A stretch of 64,000 nt of DNA from an uncultured Acetatifactor sp. Its GTDB lineage: Bacteria; Bacillota; Clostridia; Lachnospirales; Lachnospiraceae. Position numbers and translations under genes: made by a program. Below, in pieces: positions 52,614-62,008 of the stretch. The stretch lies in the NCBI GenBank assembly GCA_934402315.1, contig CAKRTS010000004.1, forward strand, positions 99,664 through 163,663, in the 5' to 3' direction. Under the pieces are notes generated by a model. It was given only the letters and a program-made list of their open reading frames with translations. It was not told the DNA's origin and did not search any database. Position 1 is the stretch's first letter. Each line of letters begins with the position of its first letter.

Positions 52614-53831
52614 TCACCGCCGTCTCAAAGCCATCCCTTCAATATACAATTCCGCAAACTGCGGCTCCCCGGCGAGATTGACCAGCTCAGTGCCGGACTG
52701 TAGCTCCCGCAGCTCCCGCTCCAGCAACAAGCTTTCCCCTGCCAGCAATTTCCCGCCTGCTCTTCTCGCACCGGCAAGCACCAGATTGCCGCCCGGCACA
52801 GCCTTCCCCGCAAGATGCGCGGGAAGCAGCCCGATCTCCGCAGCATCCTCCGGCTTCAGGTAATAGCCAAAGCCTCCCGCCAGAATGACACGATCGACCT
52901 GCTCCTCACCGATACCGTATTTTTCCAGCAAAACCATGATGCCCGCCGCTATCGCCGCCTTCGCAAGCTGCACAGCGCGCACCGCCTCCTGCGTCACGCG
53001 GACATTGCCGATGCGGATGCCCGTTTCAAAATAGCGCTCCCCGAGGAGACCGTTCTCGTCCAGAAGCCCTTCCCTGCGCAGCGTGGCAAGAAGACTTATC
53101 ATGTCCGCTCCCCATATTCCCCTGTTCACACCGCCCTCAAAGGCGGGGCCCGCCGCCGTGGAGCAGGCAATCCTTCTCCCATTGTTTCCCAGAGCGATCT
53201 CGCCGTTCGTCCCGAGGTCGATCAGAAGCGTAATCTCCGGCTTCTCCGCCATGCCGCAGGCGTAGATGTCCGCCGTGATGTCTCCCCCGACAAAGGCGGA
53301 CAGCGCAGGGAAAACGAATGCCTCCGCCGTACTGACCGTCTCTCTGTGGGAAACACGAAAAGGGGCACATCCAAGCTCGGATGTGTCCCAACCCATCAAT
53401 AAATATGTTTCCGTTGTATTCGCCGCAAGCACAAGCAACGGCTTTTCCTCCGGCGCCAGATGACTGCCAAAGCGCTGCAGACCGCTTTCCAGAACCTGCC
53501 TCACCAGACGCTGCAATTCCTCCGCGGCGGTCTTATCCTCCGCCGCCTGAATTCTCGAGATCACATCCGCGCCATACTTTGTCTGCGGATTGACCGCCAC
53601 ATACCGGTCGCACACCGTGCCGTCCGCGTCATATAAAAGCATGGCGATTGTGGTCGTTCCGATATCGGCAACAGCCAGTCGCTTCCCCTCGGGAAGCGGC
53701 TGGCTCTCTGTAAACGGATTCTCCGTCAATATATGCATTTTACCGGCGGCGCTGCCCGCAGCCGCCACACCGGGACACAGCCCACAGCCCGTACAGATCT
53801 GACAGCGAAGTCCCCTTTGCCTTCTGTTCAA
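52614..53831 (-). CDS. RACo-like ASKHA ATPase (DUF4445)
   Basis: The 405-aa protein has an actin-like fold with LAVADIGTTTIAMLLYD (phosphate 1), LLIDLGTNGEIALGN (phosphate 2) and VILAGGFGYYL (adenosine motif), as in reductive activators of corrinoid proteins. A Cys-rich N-terminus (CQICTGCGLCPG) could hold a cluster. The start is TTG at 53831, preceded by GGAGG. It lies 17 nt after a DUF4250 gene and downstream of clpB. Confidence 0.88.
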   Translation of the reverse strand: MNRRQRGLRCQICTGCGLCPGVAAAGSAAGKMHILTENPFTESQPLPEGKRLAVADIGTTTIAMLLYDADGTVCDRYVAVNPQTKYGADVISRIQAAEDKTAAEELQRLVRQVLESGLQRFGSHLAPEEKPLLVLAANTTETYLLMGWDTSELGCAPFRVSHRETVSTAEAFVFPALSAFVGGDITADIYACGMAEKPEITLLIDLGTNGEIALGNNGRRIACSTAAGPAFEGGVNRGIWGADMISLLATLRREGLLDENGLLGERYFETGIRIGNVRVTQEAVRAVQLAKAAIAAGIMVLLEKYGIGEEQVDRVILAGGFGYYLKPEDAAEIGLLPAHLAGKAVPGGNLVLAGARRAGGKLLAGESLLLERELRELQSGTELVNLAGEPQFAELYIEGMALRRR

Positions 53832-53848
53832 TGCTCCGCTTCCTCCGC

Positions 53849-54022
53849 CTATACGAACTGGTTCCTCTGTACGTCGTAGTGATAATCGATTCCCGCGAGA
53901 CTGTCTGTAATCTCTGCCGCGTCCACGTCAAGGTCATCGCAGAGCGCGTCGAGACTGCTGTAAAAGTCTCTCAGCTTCAGATTGATAAAGCTCAAAAGCA
54001 TTACCGGATCCTTTGGTATCAT
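53849..54022 (-). CDS. DUF4250 protein (57 aa)
   Basis: The protein [19 protein letters not shown] with [14 protein letters not shown] and a C-terminal [12 protein letters not shown] matches DUF4250, a small domain common in Clostridia. Its ATG overlaps the clpB stop (ATGA), so it is translationally coupled. It is too short for routine ORF calls. The function is unknown. Confidence 0.9.
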   Translation of the reverse strand: MIPKDPVMLLSFINLKLRDFYSSLDALCDDLDVDAAEITDSLAGIDYHYDVQRNQFV

Positions 54023-56616
54023 TCGCCTTTCTCCTTCTTCACTCCGGCAGTCAGAGCGCCGTCCTTTACATCAATCACAACGACATCCCCGCTGTCGACC
54101 TTATCCTCGAGGATCAGCTTTGCCGTCATTGTCTCCACATACTTCTGGATATAACGCTTCAACGGTCTCGCGCCGTATACCGGATCATAGGCATTGTCCA
54201 CGATAAACTGCATTGCCTCGTCTGTCAGTTCGATGCTCAGATCACGATCCTCCAGCCGCTTGTCCAGATCCTTGATAATCAGTCTGACGATGCCGCCGAT
54301 ATTGTCCTTTGTCAGAGGCTTGAATAGAATCGTCTCATCCAGCCTGTTCAAAAACTCGGGACGGAAGTGCGCCCGCAGTTCATTCATGACAGCCTTCTCG
54401 GCGTCCTCACTGATCTCACCGTTGGCATCAATGCCGTCAAGCAGATAGTTTGCGCCGATATTGGAGGTCATAATCAGGATCGTATTCTTAAAGTCCACGG
54501 TACGTCCCTGCGAATCCGTGATCCGTCCGTCGTCAAGCACCTGTAACAGCACATTGAACACATCCGGGTGGGCCTTCTCAATCTCGTCGAACAGCACAAC
54601 GCTGTAGGGCTTTCTTCTCACTGCCTCGGTCAGCTGGCCTCCCTCTTCATAGCCCACATATCCGGGAGGCGCTCCGATAAGCCTGGAGACCGAATATTTC
54701 TCCATATATTCACTCATATCGATTCTGACCATATTATTTTCATCGTCGAACAGCGCTGCCGCCAGCGATTTTGCCAGTTCCGTCTTACCTACACCGGTAG
54801 GTCCGAGGAACAGGAACGACCCGATCGGCTTGCTGGGATCCTTGATGCCCGCCTTGGAGCGGATGATCGCCTCCGTGACCTTGGTGACACCCTCATCCTG
54901 CCCGACCACTCTCTTATGAAGCTCCTCGTCCAGATGCAGCGTCTTATTTCTCTCACTCTCCGTCAGCTTTGCCACAGGAATACCGGTCCAGCGGGACACG
55001 ATACGCGCGATCTCCTCGTCGGAAACCTTCTCGTGAACCAGCTTCATGTCATTGGAGCCGACGCGCTCTTCCTCCTGTTCCAGCTGCTTCCTCAGGCTGG
55101 GCAGCCTGCCGTAGGAAAGCTCCGCCGCCTTCTCAAGATTTCCCTCCCGCTGTGCGATCTGGATCTCGTTGTTGACCGCATCGATTTCCTCACGCAGCTT
55201 GGAAAGCTTCTCGACAGATGTCTTTTCATTGTCCCACTGTGCCTTCTGATTCGCGAAGTCGTCCTTCAGCTCTGCAAGCTCCTTCTGCAGATCCGCCAGA
55301 CGTTCCTGACTGAGACGGTCATCCTCCTTCTTCAGGGCTGCCTCCTCAATCTCCATCTGCATGATCTTCCTCTGCAGTTCATCCAGCTCCGTGGGCATGG
55401 AATCCAGCTCCGTCTTAATCAGCGCACACGCCTCGTCCACGAGGTCAATCGCCTTATCCGGCAGGAATCGGTCGGAAATATAACGGTTGGACAGCACTGC
55501 CGCACTGACTAAGGCATTGTCCATAATCTTAACGCCATGGTAGACCTCGTAGCGCTCCTTCAGGCCTCTCAGGATTGAGATCGTGTCCTCCACGGTCGGC
55601 TCATCCACCAGAACCGGCTGGAAACGTCTCTCCAGTGCTGCGTCCTTCTCGATATACTGTCTGTACTCGTCAAGCGTCGTCGCGCCGATACAGTGGAGCT
55701 CGCCCCTCGCAAGCATGGGCTTGAGCATATTGCCCGCATCCAACGCACCGTCTGACTTACCCGCGCCGACAATGGTGTGCAGCTCGTCGATGAACAGGAT
55801 GATCTGTCCGTCGCTGTTCTTGACATCATCCAGCACCGCCTTCAGACGTTCCTCAAACTCACCTCTGTATTTCGCACCGGCAACCAGTGCTCCCATATCC
55901 AGAGCAAAAATCTTCTTATCCTTCAGCCCCTGCGGCACGTCACCTCTGACAATACGCTGTGCCAGGCCCTCGACAACGGCTGTTTTGCCGACACCGGGTT
56001 CACCGATCAGCACAGGGTTGTTCTTTGTCTTTCTGGACAGAATACGGATCACATTGCGGATCTCCGTGTCCCTGCCGATCACAGGATCAAGCTTCTGGTT
56101 TCTCGCCTTCTCCACAAGATCCTGACCGTATTTCTCCAGCGTATCATAGGTTGCCTCCGGGTTGTCGCTGGTCACCCGCTGATTTCCACGGACGGTTGAC
56201 AGCGCCTGTAGAAATCTCTCCCTCGTGATCCCGTACTCCTTCCAGATCTGCGCGATCTCGCGGTTGGGGTTCTTAAGCATCGCCAGAAACAGGTGCTCTA
56301 CAGATACATATTCATCCCCGAGCGCCTTCGCCTCGTCCTCGGCATTCACGAGCACCTTATTCAGCATCTCGCCGACATAGACCTTGCCGCCCTGTACCTT
56401 AGGACGCTTGTTCAGTGCCTGCTCCACGCGGTTGACAAAATGCTCCTTCTGAATTTCCATCTTTTCTATCAATTTTAAGATCAGACTGTCGTCCAGCTTC
56501 AAAAGACTGTACAGCAGATGCTCCTGTTCGATCTCCTGGTTACCGTATTCGTAGGCAAGCTTTTCGCAGCCTTCTACAGCCTGCATGGACTTCTGTGTAA
56601 ATTTCTGTATGTTCAT
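54019..56616 (-). CDS. clpB: ClpB disaggregase
   Basis: The 865-aa protein has an N-domain ([20 protein letters not shown]), NBD1 with Walker [11 protein letters not shown] (about 204), a middle coiled-coil (about 410-530), and NBD2 with Walker [11 protein letters not shown] (about 600) and an AAA+ small domain. With DnaK it reactivates aggregated proteins. The ATG at 56616 was preferred over the TTG at 56667. No CIRCE or CtsR box was seen upstream. Confidence 0.95.
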   Translation of the reverse strand: MNIQKFTQKSMQAVEGCEKLAYEYGNQEIEQEHLLYSLLKLDDSLILKLIEKMEIQKEHFVNRVEQALNKRPKVQGGKVYVGEMLNKVLVNAEDEAKALGDEYVSVEHLFLAMLKNPNREIAQIWKEYGITRERFLQALSTVRGNQRVTSDNPEATYDTLEKYGQDLVEKARNQKLDPVIGRDTEIRNVIRILSRKTKNNPVLIGEPGVGKTAVVEGLAQRIVRGDVPQGLKDKKIFALDMGALVAGAKYRGEFEERLKAVLDDVKNSDGQIILFIDELHTIVGAGKSDGALDAGNMLKPMLARGELHCIGATTLDEYRQYIEKDAALERRFQPVLVDEPTVEDTISILRGLKERYEVYHGVKIMDNALVSAAVLSNRYISDRFLPDKAIDLVDEACALIKTELDSMPTELDELQRKIMQMEIEEAALKKEDDRLSQERLADLQKELAELKDDFANQKAQWDNEKTSVEKLSKLREEIDAVNNEIQIAQREGNLEKAAELSYGRLPSLRKQLEQEEERVGSNDMKLVHEKVSDEEIARIVSRWTGIPVAKLTESERNKTLHLDEELHKRVVGQDEGVTKVTEAIIRSKAGIKDPSKPIGSFLFLGPTGVGKTELAKSLAAALFDDENNMVRIDMSEYMEKYSVSRLIGAPPGYVGYEEGGQLTEAVRRKPYSVVLFDEIEKAHPDVFNVLLQVLDDGRITDSQGRTVDFKNTILIMTSNIGANYLLDGIDANGEISEDAEKAVMNELRAHFRPEFLNRLDETILFKPLTKDNIGGIVRLIIKDLDKRLEDRDLSIELTDEAMQFIVDNAYDPVYGARPLKRYIQKYVETMTAKLILEDKVDSGDVVVIDVKDGALTAGVKKEKGE

Positions 56617-56823
56617 ACTTACCCTCATTTCTGCGCACGTCCTTTGCGCATAGCGAGTTTGTGTCAAGTGCGCGCAGACACAAATCTCGTGATTGAAAAA
56701 TTTTATTTTTCAATCTTACTTCCCTCTCAGAAAGCACATATCCCGGCAGACATCAGCTTACCGCTCCCGCCTGCCGGCAATTTCCTGCGTTCCGGTGTTT
56801 ACTTTTTTATCTGTTCTATAACT

Positions 56824-56887
56824 AATATAACACAGTATAAATAGAAATCAATAAACAAAGTATAAACTTCTCTAAAAAAGATGTAAA
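56824..56887 (-). promoter_or_regulatory. Tandem promoters upstream of clpB
   Basis: TTTACA (56887-56882) and TATACT (56864-56859) are 17 nt apart. A second pair TTGATT (56851-56846) and TATATT (56829-56824) is 16 nt apart. A structured leader of about 200 nt follows before clpB, with inverted repeats GATTGAAAAA / TTTTTCAATC and CCGGCAG / CTGCCGG. No gene is present in 56617-56891. Confidence 0.6.
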
Positions 56888-56891
56888 GTCA

Positions 56892-59729
56892 TCACTTGAT
56901 TTCTTTTACTTCATAGCCCGCATCCGTAACCGCTGCCGTCAGCTTCGCATCCTCAACCTCCGCGGTAAGCTCCACGGTCGCCGTCTTGTTTTCCAGACTC
57001 ATTGTCACGGAGCCAACACCTTCAATCGCCTCCAGTGCCTTCTGTACCCGTCCTGTGCAGTGTCCGCACATCATTCCCTCGATTGTCATTACCTTAGTCA
57101 TCTTTTTCCTCCATTCCGAAGCGTCCTCTGCGCTTCCCTCTGTATTTGAAATTTTATTACATTCTGCTGCCGTGCAATTTGCCGGTACTGGCACTGACGC
57201 GTTTCTCCCGTCGGGCGTCTCTTTCCCGGCACGGAAGCCTCTCAGCCGCAGCGCATTTCCCACGACGAAGATACTGCTTAAGCTCATCGCCGCCGCCCCG
57301 AACATCGGGTTCAGCTTAATCTGGAACAGCGGATACCATACACCCGCCGCCAGAGGAATACCGATCGCATTGTAGAAAAATGCCCAGAACAGGTTCTGCT
57401 TGATATTGCGGATGACCGCACGACTGAGCCGCACCGCCGTCACGGCATCCCGCAGATCGCTCTTCATCAGGACAATATCCGCGCTCTCGAGCGCCACATC
57501 CGTTCCTGCTCCGATTGCCATTCCGACATCCGCTGCCGCCAGCGCGGGGGCATCGTTGATGCCGTCCCCGACCATGGCGACCTTTCTGCCTGCCGCCTGC
57601 AGCTCGCGGATCTTCTTCTCCTTGTCCTGCGGCAGCACCTCCGCAACCGCTTCCTCGATGCCAAGCTCCGCCCGTACCGCTTCTGCGGTCCGTTTATTGT
57701 CTCCGGTGAGCATCACAGCATGGATTCCCAGCTTCCGTAACTGATTAATCGCCACAGAAGCGCCGGGCTTCACCGTATCCGCCACCGCAATGCTGCCTAA
57801 CAGTCTGCCGTCTGCTGCCACAAGAAGCGGGGTTTTTCCTTCTGCCGCAATCTGCTCCAGCCCTTCCAGTACCTCCTCCGGAATCTTCACGCCATTTTCT
57901 TCCAGATAAGCTCTGTTTCCGACCCGGAAACGGGTGCCCGCCTTCACCGGGCTGCTCAGCTGACCGGTATGCGCACCGGCTTCTGCCTTTCCATCTGTCG
58001 TTTTGCCCGCATAGAATACCGCTGTGGGGCCATCCTTTGCCTCTGAAAGTAAAGGCTGCGCCGGTAGCTCCTCTGCCAGCGTCCCCTCTACTCCTCTCCC
58101 GAACACCGCCTGAAAGTCTTTTATTTCCGGCAGTTTCAGCTGTCTTCTCTGTGCATATTCTACCACCGCTTCCGCCAGCGGATGCTCACTCTTTTTCTCC
58201 AACGCCGCCGCAATACCTGCCAGAGTATCCAGCGTCATATCCGATACATAGCATCCGATCTGCGTCACATGGAGCTGCCCGGAGGTGATGGTTCCCGTCT
58301 TGTCCAGAACGACGGTGTCTACCTCTTTCGCCCGCTGGAGCGCCTCGCCGGATTTGATGAGAATACCGTGGCTCGCCCCCACACCGGTTCCGACCATGAT
58401 CGCCACCGGCGTCGCCAGACCCAGTGCACAGGGACAGGAGATGACAAGAACCGCGATTGCCGAGGAGATGGCAAATTCTGCTCCTGCTCCCGCAATCAGC
58501 CACACCGCCAGCGTAACAAGGGCAATTCCCATGACAATAGGAACGAATACACCAGCAACCTTGTCCGCGAGCTGGGCGATCGGCGCCTTGCTGGCGCTTG
58601 CCTCCTCCATCAGCCGGACGATCTGGGACAGTGTCGTGTCCTCCCCTACCCGGTCTGCACTGCATTTTAAGAAGCCCGCCTTGTTGACCGTTGCCGAGAC
58701 AACCTTTGTCCCCGGCTGCTTCTCGACCGGGATGCTCTCGCCCGTGATCGCCGCCTCATCGACACTGGAGGTTCCCTCCAGCACCGTCCCGTCCACAGGG
58801 ATCAGGCTGCCGGGCTTGACAAGAAATACATCCCCTGCCCGGAGCGCTTCGGTCGGGATTTCCTCTTCTCTTCCGTCCGCGGTCAGGCGGATTGCCGTCT
58901 TCGGAGACAGATCCATGAGCTTTGTAATCGCCTCGCTGGTCTTTCCCTTGGAACGGCTCTCAAGATACTTTCCGACCGTAATCAGCGTCAGTATCATACC
59001 CGCCGATTCAAAGTACAGGTCGTGCGAATACTGTTCTACGACCGCCATATCGGCATGTCCGAGCGCATAGCTGATTCTGTACATGGCAAAGATGCCGTAT
59101 CCGATCGCCGCCGATGCACCGAGAGCGATCAGGCTGTCCATATTCGGAGCCAGATGCCCCAGGGTCTTGAACCCGACGGAAAAGAATTTCCGGTTGACAT
59201 ACAAAATCGGCAGAAGCAGAATGAACTGCGTCATGGCATAGGTCATGGCGTTCTCCGTTCCGTGCAGATATCTGTGCACGAACGGCGGTATAGGCAGCCC
59301 GAACCACTCGTGATACATATGAAACATTGCCACATACATCAGTGGAAGCAGAAACGCAATGGATATGCCGAGCCGCCACTTCATGGCGCGCGCCTCTCTC
59401 TCTGCCTTTTTCTGCACGGAGCTCCTGTCCGCGGATGACCTTCTATCGGCTGTCCGTCGTGCTTCGCCGTCGGCGGACGCACCGCTCTGCGTGTCTCCGC
59501 CCTGCGCGCGTCCTCCTGCCGTAAGCGGCTCCGCGCCGTACCCGGCATTTTCCACTGCCCGGATTATGCCGTCGCGCTGCACCTTACTTTCGTCATATTC
59601 AATTTCCATCGTCTCTGTCAAAAGATTGACAGAAGCCTTTTCCACACCCTCCAGCTTGTTCGCCGCCTTCTCCACATGAGCCGAGCAGGCAGAACAGGTC
59701 ATGCCGGATATATGATACCTCTCTTTCAT
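56892..59729 (-). CDS. copA: Copper-exporting P1B-type ATPase
   Basis: The 945-aa protein has an N-terminal heavy-metal domain (GMTCSACSAHVEK), six to eight TM helices, the ion-translocating CPC (SCPCALGLATPVAIMVGTG), the phosphorylation site DKTGTITSG, TGES and GDGINDAPALAAADVG. An unusual second HMA domain is fused at the C-terminus (GMMCGHCTGRVQKALEAIEGVG). The family exports Cu(I). It follows csoR with a structured repeat copy in the gap. Confidence 0.95.
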   Translation of the reverse strand: MKERYHISGMTCSACSAHVEKAANKLEGVEKASVNLLTETMEIEYDESKVQRDGIIRAVENAGYGAEPLTAGGRAQGGDTQSGASADGEARRTADRRSSADRSSVQKKAEREARAMKWRLGISIAFLLPLMYVAMFHMYHEWFGLPIPPFVHRYLHGTENAMTYAMTQFILLLPILYVNRKFFSVGFKTLGHLAPNMDSLIALGASAAIGYGIFAMYRISYALGHADMAVVEQYSHDLYFESAGMILTLITVGKYLESRSKGKTSEAITKLMDLSPKTAIRLTADGREEEIPTEALRAGDVFLVKPGSLIPVDGTVLEGTSSVDEAAITGESIPVEKQPGTKVVSATVNKAGFLKCSADRVGEDTTLSQIVRLMEEASASKAPIAQLADKVAGVFVPIVMGIALVTLAVWLIAGAGAEFAISSAIAVLVISCPCALGLATPVAIMVGTGVGASHGILIKSGEALQRAKEVDTVVLDKTGTITSGQLHVTQIGCYVSDMTLDTLAGIAAALEKKSEHPLAEAVVEYAQRRQLKLPEIKDFQAVFGRGVEGTLAEELPAQPLLSEAKDGPTAVFYAGKTTDGKAEAGAHTGQLSSPVKAGTRFRVGNRAYLEENGVKIPEEVLEGLEQIAAEGKTPLLVAADGRLLGSIAVADTVKPGASVAINQLRKLGIHAVMLTGDNKRTAEAVRAELGIEEAVAEVLPQDKEKKIRELQAAGRKVAMVGDGINDAPALAAADVGMAIGAGTDVALESADIVLMKSDLRDAVTAVRLSRAVIRNIKQNLFWAFFYNAIGIPLAAGVWYPLFQIKLNPMFGAAAMSLSSIFVVGNALRLRGFRAGKETPDGRNASVPVPANCTAAECNKISNTEGSAEDASEWRKKMTKVMTIEGMMCGHCTGRVQKALEAIEGVGSVTMSLENKTATVELTAEVEDAKLTAAVTDAGYEVKEIK

Positions 59730-59792
59730 TTCTTCTCCTTTCCGCTCTTTTACTTAATAGGTAATTGCGAAACTCGTGTTTTACTCAGTGAC

Positions 59793-59932
59793 GTTGCACA
59801 AAATGCACAGACCACCGCAGGCACGCTTTCGCTACCTTCCGCACGCAGCGGCACATAAGTCTCCACAGTACGGAGACTAAGTGCCGGCGGCTCCAGAGTG
59901 CGCTGCTTGTGGTCAGGTGCATTCTGCACAAC
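59793..59932 (-). repeat. 140-bp structured repeat, copy 3 (inverted)
   Basis: This copy is bounded by GTTGCACAAAATGCAC / GTGCATTCTGCACAAC, with an inner hairpin AGTCTCC-7nt-GGAGACT (59858-59878). Relative to copies 1 and 2 it has compensating pairs in both stems. It lies in the csoR-copA gap. A short inverted repeat GCGAAACTCG / CGAGTTTCGC flanks it. Confidence 0.85.
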
Positions 59933-59967
59933 TGTTTTTTGAAATTTGCGAGTTTCGCAGCCTGCCC

Positions 59968-60291
59968 TTACTTGAGCTTCTTGATTAGTTCGACTGCCTC
60001 GTCCACCACGGCAGTATTGCCGTTTTTGATCTCCTCCACGACACAGGTCTCCATGTGCTCCTGCAGGATCACATAGCCGAACGCCTGCAAGGCACTCTCC
60101 ACCGCCGCAACCTGCGTCAGCACCTCCCCACAGTACCGGTTTTCATCCAGCATTCTCCCGATACCGTTGAGCTGTCCGATCATGCGGCTGAGACGGTTTT
60201 TCAGCTGCCTGAGTTCCTTTTCCTCCCTCGGCGTCGCCTTCGTCCTGCAACAGCAGCACTCGTTCTGTTGGTTTTCAGTATTTCCCGCCAT
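59968..60291 (-). CDS. csoR: CsoR-family copper-sensing repressor
   Basis: The 107-aa protein has a Cys-rich N-terminus and the CsoR core: RMIGQLNGIGRMLDE, YCGEVLTQVAAVESAL, LQEHMETCVVEEI. The conserved Cys, His and Cys residues bind Cu(I). It represses the csoR-copA transcript; two matching operators are upstream. Confidence 0.92.
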   Translation of the reverse strand: MAGNTENQQNECCCCRTKATPREEKELRQLKNRLSRMIGQLNGIGRMLDENRYCGEVLTQVAAVESALQAFGYVILQEHMETCVVEEIKNGNTAVVDEAVELIKKLK

Positions 60292-60359
60292 TTCTCTTCT
60301 ATCCCTTCTTTCCTTTTATCCGTCAGGTGATTGCGAAATTTGTGTTATGTTTCCTCAAA

Positions 60360-60420
60360 ATACCCATAGGGGGTATCTCAATTTCAGTGTCATGATATAC
60401 CCCCCTTGGGTATTTGTCAA
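60360..60420 (-). promoter_or_regulatory. csoR promoter with two CsoR-type operators
   Basis: TTGACA (60420-60415) and TATCAT (60397-60392) are 17 nt apart. ATACCC-x5-GGGTAT-type palindromes lie in the spacer (60396-60414) and downstream (60360-60376). CsoR operators have the form TACCC(N)GGGGTA. Copper binding by CsoR would release the promoter. The rest of the 300-nt gap, on the plus strand, holds the lipoprotein promoter. Confidence 0.85.
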
Positions 60421-60474
60421 GTCCTCATATTCTAAAAATTTTCAATTTTCGAGCAGCATTAGCTATATTAATAA

Positions 60475-60503
60475 TTGACTCTGTCCGATGCATTGACTAT
60501 AAT
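60475..60503 (+). promoter_or_regulatory. Sigma-A promoter of the small lipoprotein gene
   Basis: TTGACT (60475-60480) and TATAAT (60498-60503) are 17 nt apart, about 90 nt upstream of the ATG. A small GGAGGA-x3-TCCTCC hairpin lies between them and the gene. Confidence 0.75.
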
Positions 60504-60593
60504 AGCAGCATCGTCAACATGTATGGAGGAATGTCCTCCACTACTTACGATTGACAGCAATTAAACTATATAAAAACAAAGGAGATTAATGTC

Positions 60594-60959
60594 ATGAGAA
60601 AAAACGGATTAAAAAAATTCAGTCTTGTATTAATCGCAATCAGCATGCTTGCACTGTTACTGACTGCATGTGGCTCAGATAAGGAAAGCAAGTGGGTAGG
60701 CACATACGGCGGAACAAGTTCAAGCGGAAATAAAGTGTCTATTACCATCAATAAGGATGGCACGGCAGAATATAAGAAGAACAATAATTCAATAGCCGGC
60801 ACCTGGACCGAAAACGAGAATAGTATCTCTCTTGACTTTGACGGCGCGCTTTCTTCCAAGTACGAGCCTTTAATTGTTACACTTTCCTCAGACGGAAATA
60901 CAATTACGGTAGAATCCGACACCAAAGGCTGGACTGCCGATACTTACCAGAGAAGATAA
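60594..60959 (+). CDS. Small lipoprotein
   Basis: The 121-aa protein has a signal peptide with lipobox LLTAC (about residue 24-28), then a beta-rich domain (WVGTYGGTSSSGNKVSITINKDGTAEY, GTWTENENSISLDFD). The AAGGAG site precedes the ATG. It is a single-gene transcription unit by spacing. The binding partner is unknown. Confidence 0.85.
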   Translation: MRKNGLKKFSLVLIAISMLALLLTACGSDKESKWVGTYGGTSSSGNKVSITINKDGTAEYKKNNNSIAGTWTENENSISLDFDGALSSKYEPLIVTLSSDGNTITVESDTKGWTADTYQRR

Positions 60960-61052
60960 CACATAATAGCAGGAAAAGTTGCCTGCGCGTGTTGCAATAA
61001 GCAGACACTTTCAGACATTGGAGGTCAGAGATGCAAAAGCGAATTAACTACT

Positions 61053-61131
61053 CGGTGCAGTTTCAAAACTGACAGCAGATTGTATCGAGGTTAATGTAAG
61101 GTTTCAAATGATGTTGTCAGAAGCTGCACCG
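61053..61131 (+). repeat. Imperfect palindrome in the intergenic region
   Basis: CGGTGCAG and CTGCACCG flank a nested CTGACAGC / GTTGTCAG pair, giving a long interrupted hairpin 60 nt upstream of the methyltransferase gene. It could be a small mobile repeat or a leader structure. Confidence 0.55.
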
Positions 61132-61189
61132 AATCCTAATCTTTTAAATCACTATCTTTAGATTATTATTTGGAAAGGATGCAGTTAAA

Positions 61190-61951
61190 ATGAATAGAGA
61201 AGAATTAAGATCCATATGGAAAGAGGAAGAACGTGTTGCGCATATTCACGGATGGGATTTTTCACACATCCGCGGACGCTATGAAGAGGAACAGGATTTA
61301 CCGTGGGATTACGCTGAAATCATCGGGCGTTATCTGACAGACGATATGCAGCTTCTGGATTACGATACCGGCGGCGGAGAATTCCTGTTGTCCTTAAAGC
61401 ATCCGTATCGCAACACCGCAGCGACAGAGGGCTATCCGCCGAATGTGGAATTATGCAGGGAAACACTCTCCCCGCTCGGAATCCATTTTAAGGCATGTGA
61501 TGATCCGGCAAATATCCCCTTTGAATCTGCCTGCTTTGACATAATCATCAACCGGCACGGCGATTTCAACGCGGACGAATTGTTCCGTCTGCTGAAAAAG
61601 GCCGGAATCTTTATCACCGAGCAGGTCGGCAGCGAAAACGACCGCGATCTGGTTGAAATGGTACTCCCTGATACCGAGAAGCCGTTTCCGCATCTGAATC
61701 TCCGGGAGCAGAGAAAGGCATTCGAGGATGCCGGCTTTCACATCATCGAAGAAGCAGAAACCTTCCGCCCCATCCGGTTTTACGATGTCGGCGCGTTCGT
61801 ATGGTTTGCGCATATTATCGAATGGGAATTTCCCGGATTTTCAGTTGACAGATGCTTCGATCAGTTATTGAAAATGCAGGAAATCATCGAAAGCGGAAAG
61901 CCCATCGAGGGTACGATTCACCGCTATCTGATTGTTGCCAGAAAAGAATAA
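61190..61951 (+). CDS. SAM-dependent methyltransferase
   Basis: The 253-aa protein has motif I LLDYDTGGGEFLLSL, an acidic loop after the second strand (AATEGYPPNVELC), and FDIIINRHGDFNADELFRLLKKAGIFITEQVG in motifs IV-V of class I methyltransferases. A GGAAAGGAT site precedes the ATG. The substrate is unknown. Confidence 0.85.
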   Translation: MNREELRSIWKEEERVAHIHGWDFSHIRGRYEEEQDLPWDYAEIIGRYLTDDMQLLDYDTGGGEFLLSLKHPYRNTAATEGYPPNVELCRETLSPLGIHFKACDDPANIPFESACFDIIINRHGDFNADELFRLLKKAGIFITEQVGSENDRDLVEMVLPDTEKPFPHLNLREQRKAFEDAGFHIIEEAETFRPIRFYDVGAFVWFAHIIEWEFPGFSVDRCFDQLLKMQEIIESGKPIEGTIHRYLIVARKE

Positions 61952-61959
61952 AGAATCAA

Positions 61960-61990
61960 GAGACCACCCGCCGTTTGCGCGGGTGGTCTC
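61960..61990. terminator. Hairpin between convergent genes
   Basis: GAGACCACCCGC and GCGGGTGGTCTC pair perfectly (12 bp) around a 7-nt loop between the convergent methyltransferase and GH43 genes. The T-rich tail is weak on the plus strand and better on the minus strand (TCTTGATTCTTT). It probably serves both genes. Confidence 0.75.
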
Positions 61991-62008
61991 GTTCATTCCG
62001 AAAACAAT

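Noticed and set aside
56824..56887. CIRCE or CtsR box before clpB
   Set aside because: No TTAGCACTC-N9-GAGTGCTAA and no tandem GGTCAAA heptamers were seen.
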